The notes under the pieces were generated by a model. That model ran no database searches. It was not told where the DNA came from and was given only the letters and a program-made list of their open reading frames with translations. A stretch of 64,000 nt of DNA from Paenibacillus sp. SC116 (GTDB taxonomy: Bacteria > Bacillota > Bacilli > Paenibacillales > Paenibacillaceae), in NCBI RefSeq assembly GCF_024733555.1, contig NZ_JANIOF010000001.1, positions 620,001 through 684,000 of the forward strand. The letters run 5' to 3'. A program made the position numbers and the translations under genes. Positions 43,070 through 53,600 of this stretch are shown piece by piece (position 1 is the stretch's first letter; each line of letters begins with the position of its first letter).

Positions 43070-43879
43070 ATGAAGGTGTGGGGAATGATGTTGGCTCGCG
43101 TTGCCGTTGTTATCGGCTTGTATTTTGCATGGTTTTTTACCGTGACGACATTATTTTTCGATTATGTGTATCCCACAAGCACGTGGTTTGAACAGAACAC
43201 GGTAACCGTCATTATTTTGAACGATATAGTAGGTTTGCCGCTCATGGTGCTGGCCTGGAGGTTTATATTCAAAGAAAATCTGTTTAAGGCGGCCCAATTC
43301 CGCCTGATGGGTGGCAAATCGGTGGCGATCGCTCTATGGATCGGGTTTGGAGCCGGCCTGTTTACGGTCGCATTTTCCCGTCTTCCCATGATTGCATCCG
43401 ACAAGTACCAGTTCCGTGAATTGTTTGATTACTTGAACCGCGCGGAATGGTATGTATTTCTGGTTTTCCTGATTCTCGGAAATATTTACAAGGAGACGTT
43501 GTTCAGAGGTATTCTGATGAATGAGTTCAGACGCGTGCTCCCGGTCTGGATCGCAATTGTGATTCAGGGCGTGTTGTACGGAGCGTTGTTCTTTTTCGGA
43601 GACATTCCGCTGTCGCTGTACGGTTTTCTCGGTGCGGTTATATTTGCGCTCTTGTATGTCTGGTTTAAATCCATCTGGGCGCCGATTGCCGCGCAAGTCG
43701 CCTGTCAGGGCAGCCAGTATCTGCTTTGGCATTACGGGCCTGAGACGACGGACGTCACCGTCATGTCCGTCGTGATGGCTATGGCGGCCGCCATGATTGC
43801 GGTTGGCATATTCCTTGCGCTCAAGCATCGCTCTCCGATCTCCGCGCCACTACCTTCCAAGGCGGTGACGTCGACATGA
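43070..43879 (+). CDS. CPBP-family intramembrane protein 2 (motif 1 altered)
   Basis: 269 residues; ATG 4 bases after the previous stop, with AAAAGGGGGTC upstream. Several hydrophobic helices and the CPBP core NIYKETLFRGILMNEFRR. The first Glu of the EExxxR motif is Lys here (KETLFR), which should affect zinc binding or catalysis. IVIQGVLYGALFFFGDIPLS and the WAPIAAQVACQG segment hold the later motif positions. It may be an inactive partner or immunity protein. Its stop overlaps the next ATG. Confidence 0.78.
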   Translation: MKVWGMMLARVAVVIGLYFAWFFTVTTLFFDYVYPTSTWFEQNTVTVIILNDIVGLPLMVLAWRFIFKENLFKAAQFRLMGGKSVAIALWIGFGAGLFTVAFSRLPMIASDKYQFRELFDYLNRAEWYVFLVFLILGNIYKETLFRGILMNEFRRVLPVWIAIVIQGVLYGALFFFGDIPLSLYGFLGAVIFALLYVWFKSIWAPIAAQVACQGSQYLLWHYGPETTDVTVMSVVMAMAAAMIAVGIFLALKHRSPISAPLPSKAVTST

Positions 43880-44679
43880 AGGGATTACGAATAGTGGGAA
43901 ATACCGTCTTATATTTGGTCATTTATGCGGCGATTGTGATGCTTGTCAATCAAGTGCTCTTCAACTGGGTCGGCGATCCCGGGCTGAAAGACTGGATAAA
44001 AGGCAATTCCGGCATTGTGCTGATTGTATCCAATATCATCGTGCTTGCTGTCTATCTTCCGCTGCTGCGCTGGCAAAAAATTTCGCTGAGGGATTTGGGG
44101 TTTGTTCCTGCGCGAAGTGGATCATTGCTGCTATCCGCAGGGACGGGCATCTGGCTCGGCTTGTTTATCGCCGCGTTTACCCATCTTCCGTGGATAAAAG
44201 TTACATTTCCGGCTATTTCAAATCTGGTCGATTTTGTCGCCGGGGGCAGCCTGATCATTTTTGTGCTAGGCAGCTTGCTGCTGGGGTCTTTGCTTGAGGA
44301 ATGGCTGTTCAGAGGAATGCTGTTCCATACGCTCACTCAACGCCTTTCGGTTCTGTGGACGGTTCTGCTCCAGGCCGTATTGTTCGGCGCGGTATTTATG
44401 AATGTGACGGTTGGCGCATTTGCGGCGCTGGGCGCGATCGTATACGGTGCCGTTCGCGCCGGATCGCATTCGCTTTGGGGTTCGCTTGCGGCCCATGTGT
44501 GCAGTACAGGTACCTTATATATCGTACTGCAATGGGCAGGTGATTGGAAATCCGGTACGCTTGGATTATTAGCTCTGATCAGCGGACTCGGCATCGCGGT
44601 ACATGTGTTGCTGCTGCTGCGTGGGAGCGGCGGGAATGCGGTAAAAAAACAGGCCGTCAGAGATTCCATTACTAACTAG
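43876..44679 (+). CDS. CPBP-family intramembrane metalloprotease 3
   Basis: 267 residues; ATG overlaps the previous stop (ATGA), so the two are translationally coupled. Motif 1 LLEEWLFRGMLFHTLTQR is intact (EExxxR). Helices continue through TVLLQAVLFGAVFMNVTVGA and SLWGSLAAHVCSTGTLY, where AHV may be the later His motif. The sequence is clearly related in layout to the two genes before it but diverged, indicating an old triplication or separate recruitment. The KS-NRPS starts 14 bases after its stop. Confidence 0.8.
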   Translation: MKGLRIVGNTVLYLVIYAAIVMLVNQVLFNWVGDPGLKDWIKGNSGIVLIVSNIIVLAVYLPLLRWQKISLRDLGFVPARSGSLLLSAGTGIWLGLFIAAFTHLPWIKVTFPAISNLVDFVAGGSLIIFVLGSLLLGSLLEEWLFRGMLFHTLTQRLSVLWTVLLQAVLFGAVFMNVTVGAFAALGAIVYGAVRAGSHSLWGSLAAHVCSTGTLYIVLQWAGDWKSGTLGLLALISGLGIAVHVLLLLRGSGGNAVKKQAVRDSITN

Positions 44680-44693
44680 GAGGGGGAGGCGCC

Positions 44694-47600
44694 ATGTTTC
44701 AACTGGATTTGCTGGATACCAAAAAAGACACATCAGGGAAGAAGGGGCGGAGCGGGGGCTCCGTCTCCAATGTTTCCCTCAAGGATATTGCGATTGTCGG
44801 GATATCCGCCAAGCTACCGCGCGCTGAATCCCATGATGCCTTCTGGGAGCTTCTACGGAGTGGTAAGGACCTGGTAGGCGAGTTTCCGGATTCCCGGAAG
44901 GAGGAATTGAAACCGTATTTGCGCCGCATGGAAGCACAATACGGATCCGTTTCCTTTTTTGACGGGGCGTATATCGAAGATATTTCAGGTTTTGACTATT
45001 CTTTTTTCCGGCTTTCGCCTAAGGAAGCTTCGCTGATGAGTCCGGCACAGCGCCTGTTCCTACAGACGGCTTGGGGCGCGCTTGAGAATGCGGGGTACGG
45101 CGGAGATGCGATGCATAGTTCGCGCACCGGTGTCTTTATCGGCTATAACGGTGACGCGCTGCATGATTACAAACGAATCATCGAAGCCCTGGACCCTGAA
45201 GCCTTGTCCATGGCGGCGCCCGGCAATCTGAGCTCCATGATCCCGAGCCGGATTTCGTATTTGCTTAATTTGCGTGGACCGGCAATCAGCGTGGATACCG
45301 CCTGCTCCTCCTCGCTAGTAGCGGTCCATCTGGCATGCCAATCAATTCGCAGCGGCGAATGCGAGGCGGCGATTGCCGGCAGCGTCAAAATTAACGTGCT
45401 GCCATTGGATACCGGCATACGGCTTGGCATCGAGTCAAGCGACAACCGGGCCAAAACGTTCGACGACTCGGCGGACGGAACGGGCATCGGCGACGGCGTG
45501 ATTGCTCTGCTGCTGAAGCCGCTGTCCCGTGCGCAGGAAGATGGCGACCCCATTTATGCCGTCATCAAAGGCAGTGCGATCAATCAGGACGGCAGCTCGG
45601 TTGGCATTACCGCGCCGAACGCCCTCGCGCAGGAAGATGTCATTGCGCGCGCATGGCAGGACGCGGACATTGATCCCGAAACGATAACGTATATGGAGGC
45701 GCACGGCACGGGAACCTCGCTCGGGGATCCGATCGAAATCGACGGCCTGACGAGGGCCTTCCGAAGATATACCGATAAACGACAATTTTGCGCCATCGGC
45801 TCGCTGAAAACAAATATCGGCCATCTCGACCATGCCGCCGGCATTACAGGGCTGCTCAAGGCGATCCTGTCGCTTGCACACAAGCAGCTTCCGCCAACGC
45901 TTCATTACCGCTCGCCAAATCGCAACATTTCGTTTGTGGATTCGCCTGTTTATGTCAATGATGAGTTGACTCCATGGGACACGGACGGTGGAGCAAGAAG
46001 ATGCGGAGTAAGCGCGTTCGGCATGAGCGGGACCAATTGCCATGTTGTGCTGGAGGAGGCTCCCGCCAGGCTACCTTCGGGTCATTCCGACAGAGTGGAG
46101 CTGTTCTGCTTGTCCGCGCACAGCATGACGGCACTGGAGCAACTCGTGCTGCAGATGCGAGACTGGACTCAACAGCATCACGGTGATGAGAGCAGCAGTC
46201 TGGCCAACCTTTGCTACACCTTGGCCGTCGGCCGGGGAGCCCATCGTTATCGCTTGGCGATTGCAGTAAGCAGCTGGGAAGATCTTGCCCAGACCCTGCA
46301 TGCTGCAGTAGAAAGCGGCCTTACCGACCTTGCGCTGCCGAACGTCCGCTTCGGGATAGCCGATTCGGCTACGAAAGGAAATATGCAGCAGAAACCCGTT
46401 CCAAACGAACGGGAAATGGAAGCGCTGGAGCTAGGCCAACGGTACGTGAGCGGATACGAGATCGACTGGAAGGCGATCTATCGGGGACAACGCCGCCTTC
46501 GGATGTCGCTTCCTACGTATCCATTCGATGCTCATCGTTGTTGGGTGGAGGAGGCGCGTGCTGGAGCAGTACTTCCTACGCCATTTGCGGCCTGGAACGG
46601 AAATTCGCTCGGTGGAGATATTCCCGAGGAGCTTCAACAAGAAATGAACGAGACGTTTGCCAGATGGCAAGCCGCACTGCAGCGGAGCGGCGGGATGACG
46701 AGTCAGCGCCGCCAGGGCATTGCGTTAACTGGGGAGCGTTCCGGTCTGGAATGGGAACAGCATGTCGCAGATGTCTGGGGAGAGCTGCTTGGTTATGATG
46801 AATTGCCTGCGATGGCTAGGTTTTATGAGTTGGGCGGAGATTCCATAATTGCACTCAAAATTGTAAACCGGCTCAGCGAGCTTGCGGGTGTCCGCATTCA
46901 GGCGGCGGATTTACTGGGGCACGCGGATTTGCCTTCATTCACAGCCCTTATCGAGCGGCGAATCAGGGAGAGCGGCGCGGCGACAGCGCAAAGAACGAAC
47001 GCCCAACATGATGGGCAAGGGGCGGACGTTGGGAACGGCGGACACGAGGTGAATGGCGGTTATGATGGGCAAGTGTCCAACAGGGGTTATGGCAGGCAAG
47101 CGGTGGCTGGTGGTGTTGGCTTCAGCGAGCATGTCAGGCCGTTGACCAGCCAAGCGTCCGGCGCATTGGCCGACGATAGGCTTGAGCCGATTCCAAAGGC
47201 CGCCTCGCAAGAGTATTATCCGGTTTCATCGCCGCAGAAACGCATGTATTTGCAGCAGCAGGCGATGCCGGATGATCGCAGCTACAATTTGCCCGAATGT
47301 TTGCACTTGGACGGGGCTATCAATGCAGACCGGCTGGAGGCCGTCCTGCAAGCCATTGTGGAGCGTCACGAGACGCTTCGCACCACCTTCCACGTCATCG
47401 AAGGGGAGATCAGGCAGCGCATTCACGCCGCCATTCCTTTCCGCCTGATTCGCATGGAGGCCGATGAAGCAGAAGCAGACGGCGTACTGCAAAGCCTGTT
47501 CCGGCCGTTCAGGCTCGATACGGCACCGCTGCTCCGCGCAGCCTTGCTGACGCTGGGGCCGGAGCGCCATGTGCTATTTCTGGATATGCATCATATTGCA

Positions 47601-50600
47601 TCCGACGGCATGTCGGCGGGTATTCTTTTGTCCGACCTGATGACTTTATATCAGGACGGTTCGTTGCCGCCACTGCCGCTGCAATACAAGGATTATGCGG
47701 TATGGCAGGAGAGCAAGCCGCTCTCCGGGAACGCCGAACGGTATTGGCGCGAGCAATGCCAGAGAGAATGGCCAACGCTGGAACTTCCGACCGATGCCCC
47801 GCGTCCCCCAGTCAAAAGCAATCGCGGCGAAACGTTCGACGTGTACGTCGAGGCCGGTTTGATGACGGCTGTGCGCAGCCTGGCGGCCGAATCGAGCACA
47901 ACTCCGTTTATGGTGCTGCTATCGGCATATTACACTTTTCTTGCCCATTATACAGGGGCCGAGGACATTGCCGTCGGCACGCCGATTGCGGGACGGACAA
48001 GGCGCGAGCTGGAAGCGATCGCGGGCATGTTCACCGGCACGCTGGCGCTGCGCGCTTATCCGCGCGCGGACAAGCCGTTCAAAGTCTTTTTGTCCGAAGT
48101 GAAAGAGATGGCGACCGGGGCTTATGCTCACGCCGACTATCCATTCGAGGAAATTGCACAATGGGTCGACAAAAGAGACGCCAGCCGAAGTCCATTGTTT
48201 GACACGATGTTCATCATGCAAAACCTGGGTATTCCAAATGCTTCATCTACGGGATTGTCGTATCGCCACCAGCGCTTTGAGCATGGCACGGCCAAATACG
48301 ATTTGATGATTCAGGCTGTGGAGAATGGTGAGGAATTGCGGCTTGTCGTGGAGTATAATGCGGATTTGTTTTATCGCGCAACAGCCGAGCGGTTCATGCG
48401 GCATTATGTGCAGCTGCTGCGCAGCGTGACGCTTCGTCCCGATGCCGCGCTTGGTGAAGCGGAGATGCTGACGGAGGAGGAGCGCCTGCACATACTGGCG
48501 CTGGGGAGACGCAAAGCAGACTTTCCGACGACGCGCTGCCTTCATGATTGCTTCAAGGAACAGGCGGCGGCCGTTCCCGATCTGCAGGCCGTATCCTGCG
48601 GCGGTAAATCCATGACCTATCGGGAGCTGGATCACCGCACCGATGCGCTGGCGCGAACCTTGCGTGCCAAAGGTGTGGGACACGGCAGCGTAGTCGGTAT
48701 CATGGCGAAGCGCTCCATTCCTATGCTGACCGCTATGCTCGCCGTTATGAAAGCCGGAGGCGCTTATATGCCTATAGATCCGCATTACCCCGAGGAGCGC
48801 ATCCGCTATATGCTGGAGGACAGCGGCGCGGAGCTGGTATTCGCGGACGGCGTGCGTTCCGGAGCCGCGGACGGCGTACCGGCCATCTTGCAGGTGCTGG
48901 ACATTGCGGATGAGACGCTATTCTCTGGCGGAGACGATGACGCCGCCCTAAGGCCGCAGGACGCAGCCGATCCGATGTATGTCATTTATACCTCCGGTTC
49001 TACGGGTCAGCCGAAGGGCGTCATTGTGCCGCATCGCAGTTTTTACAATTTCGGACATTCGCTCCGTTCGTTTTTTGAGGGGCAATACGGCGAAAGAGAC
49101 AGATGTCTTAGCCTGACCAATATTTCGTTTGACGTCAGCGTAGCGGAGCTGTTTATGCCGCTGATGTTCGGCGCTTGCACGGTGCTGTACCCAGAGCCGA
49201 AATTGCTTGATCCGCGGCGAATTGCCGAGGTGATTGCGGAAGAGCGGATTACCTTCGCTTATTTGCCGCCGTCTTTGCTGAAAGAGGTTGCGCGGCTCCT
49301 AGAGCAATCGGCTTCCGCGATTACGCTAAACAAAATGCTTGTTGGGGTAGAGCCAATTCAAGATGGAACGTTGGAGCAGTATACGAAGCTTAATCCCGAG
49401 ATTCGGATTATTAACGGCTATGGCCCGACGGAGGCGACGATTTGCTCCAATATGTACACATACAAGCCGGGTGCTTATCGCGGTGGCTATGTGCCGATTG
49501 GCGAGCCGATGCACAATGTCGAAATTTATATATTCGGCTATGGCGGCCAGCTTGCCCCTATCAATGCAGCCGGGGAGCTGTATATTGCCGGCAGCGGTCT
49601 TGCCGACGGTTATGTGAATAAGCCGGATTTGACAGATGAGCGCTTTTTGCCGCATCCGTACCGTGAGGGCCACTTTATGTATCGAACCGGCGATATCGCC
49701 AAGTGGCTACCGGACGGTAATGCGATGTATGTGGACCGGGCCGACCAACAGGTAAAAATCAGAGGCGTGCGGATTGAAATGAACGAGGTTCGCTCGCAAT
49801 TGATTTCCCTTCCCGAGGTGGAGGATGCAGTTGTGGTCGTCCGCGAGCAGGCAAGCGGCGATAAGGAGCTGTGCGCGTATGTGGTCGCCTCGGACAAGCT
49901 CTCTTCGCGGGAATGGCGAAGAAGACTGAAAGACAAGCTGCCGGAGGCGATGATTCCGGCCTATATCACGGCGATTGACGCGATACCGCTGACGCCGAAC
50001 GGGAAAGTGGACCGGCGCGCCTTGCCGGAGCCTGAATTCGGGCTTCGGGAACGGGGAGAGCTAGAGCTACCGCGAGACGAGATGGAAGAGCGCGTTGCCG
50101 CCATTTGGGAGGAAGTGCTGGACGATACGGCTGGGCCCATCGGTATTCACGACGACTTTTTCGAGCTTGGGGGCCACTCTTTGAAGGCTGCCATTTTGGC
50201 GAGCAAGCTGCAGCAGGCGACGGGGGCCTTGGTTCCGCTCAGTCTGATATTCGAGCTTACCTCCATTGCGGAAATGGCCGCCTGGCTGAAGGATCAGGAC
50301 GGCACCGCTGCGGCGGCCGAGCCGATCCCGAAGGCGAAGCGCCGCGAGTGGTATCCGATGTCGCGCGCCCAGCGCCGCCAATACATGATGCAAATGCTGG
50401 CCGGAGACGCCACCATGTATCATGTGCCTTTCGCGCTCCGCTTGCAGGGCAGGCTGGATGTGGCACGGCTGGAAGACGCGTTTACGGCGCTGATCGGCCG
50501 CCACGAAAGCTTGCGGACGACCTTCCAAATGACAAAGGACGAGTTCAGGCAAATGGTTCATCCGCCGTATGCGTTCAAGCTGGAGAAGCTGGACCCTGCT

Positions 50601-53600
50601 GCTTTCACCGGGAACGAAGCGCTGCCGCTTGACGGCGCCAAGGTGACGAGGCTGATGGAAGTCTTCCAGCGTCCGTTTCATCTGGGCAAGCTGCCGCTGC
50701 TGCGGGCGGGGCTGCTGCGACTGAATGAGGAGGATCATCTGCTGCTGCTGGATATTCATCACATTATTACGGACGGCGTATCCTCCGGTTTACTGGTGAA
50801 TGAGCTGTCGCAGCTGTATGCCGGACAAGCGCTGCCGGAGTTGCGCGTGCAATACAGCGATTATGCAGCGTGGCAGGAAGCCGGATTTGCAAATGCCGCT
50901 TATGCAGACGATGAGCGGTACTGGATGGAGGTCTTCGAAGGCAAGCTTTCTGTGCTGGAGCTGCCGACCGATCGGCCACGGCCGTCTCTGCCGAGCTATA
51001 AGGGCCGTCGCCATTCGTTCCGTCTGGACGCGCAGACAACGACGGAGGCGAGAAAGCTGGCGCGGGAAGCGAAAACGACGCTGTATACGGTGCTCCTGAG
51101 CGCTTTTGCCGCTATGCTGGCCAGATACAGCGGGCAGGCCGAAGTCATTGTGGGCACCCCCGCCGCAGGCAGGGATCATGCTGATACACATGGCATGATC
51201 GGCATGTTCGTCAATACGCTGGCGCTGCGGACCAGGCCGGAAAGAAACAAGACGGTACGGGCCTATTTGGCGGAGCTGCATAACCATGTCGTAGAGGCGC
51301 TTTCGCACCAGACGTATCCTTTTGAGGAGCTTGTCGAAGGGTTGAAGGCCGATGGGGACAGAAGCCGAAATCCTTTGTTTGACGCCATGTTTGTCCTGCA
51401 AAATATGGACCGTGCGGTGATGGAAGCAGGCAGCCTAGTCTTTCGCGAAGTACCGTTCGAGGCGGGGACAAGTAAGTTCGATCTGACAGTGGAAGCGGTA
51501 GAGCGGGAAGCGGAAATCGAGCTTCAACTGGAATACGCAACGGATTTATTTCATGAGGAAACCGCGCGCCGCATGGCGGAGAGCTATACCGTACTTGTGC
51601 GGGAGATGTGCAAATCACGCGATCGCACGGTTGGCGAGCTTGAGCTAATGAGTGAAAGCGAGCGGGGGCAAATGCTAGCTCAGTTGGTCGGTGGAGGCAT
51701 GACGGTACAGGTCGCGAGTAGAGAAAGGAGCGATGGTAGGATGGAAATCCGAGCTGAGAAAGACATGACGGACCCGCAAGGATTCGCGGTGGCGGCTTCC
51801 GTGCAAGCAACGGCGGAATGGACGGGGTTTGTGCAGGAAGTGGAGCGCCAGGCGGCACGCACGCCAGATGCGGCAGCCATTCATTTCGGCTTGGAGACGG
51901 TGACGTACGCCGAGCTGAACGAACGCGCGAATCGGCTTGCCCATTCTTTGCGGGCGAAGGGCGTGGGGCCTGAGCGTATTGTTGCGCTGATGGCGTCCCG
52001 CAGCCCGCAGCTGCTTGTCGGCATATTGGGTGTTCTGAAAGCCGGAGGCGCATATGTCGCCATTGATCCCGCTTACCCGAAAGAGAGGATCGACTGGATG
52101 CTTGAGGATTGCGGCGAAGCGCTTCTGCTGACGGAAAAAGCATATGCGGGAGTCGTAACGAGAGCCGTTGCCGAGTGGTATCTGGACGATCCTGAGCTGT
52201 ATTCGGCGGACAGAGGCAATCCGGAATGTGTCCATAAGCCTCACCATTTGGCGTATGTGCTGTATACGTCGGGCTCGACCGGTCGTCCCAAAGGAGTGAT
52301 GATCGAGCATCGCGGGCTAGCACATTTCATCAGCGGCTTCAGAAACCGGATTCCATTTGAGAAGGGCCAGAGTATTTTGTCGATGGCATCGGCCTCCTTT
52401 GATATTTTTGTCGTTGAAAATCTACTTCCGCTCACAATGGGTATGCGGGTTGTATTGGCCAATGAAGAAGAACGAGGGGACGCCGCCTTACTGCAAGGCC
52501 TAATCGACACTCACAGCGTTGATGTGCTGCAAATTACGCCGTCGCGCTTCAAATGGTGGATGAATCAGCGTGACGAAACGGACGGTTTGCAAAAGCTGCG
52601 TATATTGATGATCGGGGCGGAGCCACTGACGGCCGATGTGCTCGGCAGGCTTCGCGCCGCCACCGGAGCCAAATTGTTTAATTTGTACGGCCCGACGGAG
52701 ACGACGGTGTGGACCTCGATTCGGGAAGTGACCGAAGGCGAGGATATTTCGATAGGCACGCCGATTGAAGGCTCCGTCATGATGGTGCTTGATGAAGGAC
52801 TGAAGCTGCAACCGACAGGCGTGACGGGCGAAATTTGCATCGGCGGGCCAGGCGTTGGGCGTGGGTATCTCAGCCATCCTGAATGGGATGTCGCTTTTGT
52901 GCCAAATCCGTATGCGTCGGGCGAACGCATGTACCGCACCGGGGACCTTGGGCGCAGGCTTGAAAATGGAGAGTTTGCCTATGCGGGACGCCGTGATTTC
53001 CAAGTGAAAATCAGGGGACACCGGATTGAAATCGGTGAAATTGAGCAGTTGCTGCTTCGCCATGAGCAGGTGAAGGAAACGGTGGTCACCGCGTTTCAGG
53101 AAGAGGATGGGGAATATGCGCTTTGTGCATATGTCGTTATGCAGAACGCCGCTGCAGCGGCTGCGGACCAAGGCGGCGCCTCGCCATCCGGTAGGTTGAC
53201 CAGGCAGCTGCGCGAATATCTCGGGGACAAGTTACCTTCTTATATGGTTCCGGCTTTCATGGTCGTTTTGAATGAGATTCCGCTTACGCCAACGGGCAAA
53301 ATCGACAGAAGGGCGCTGCCGATGCCGGGACCGGCCGACGCTGGCATACGTGAACTTGTTCCACTTTCGACAGATACCGAGCACAAACTGGCGGAGATTT
53401 GGAAGGAACTGCTCGGTACGGATACGATCAGCGCCAAGGACAGCTTTTTCGAGCTCGGTGGCCATTCCCTAAAGGCGGCAGGCATGGTTAGCCGCATTGC
53501 GGAACGCTTTGGCATCCAAATGCCACTCCGCGATATTTTTATGAATCCTACGCTGGAAGGTTTAGCGGCTCATTTGGACACTAGCGGAACCGAGGCGGCC

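Noticed and set aside
51211-52323. 370-codon minus-strand ORF inside NRPS2
   Set aside because: Pro/Arg/Ser-rich GC shadow of a C-A module on the other strand.
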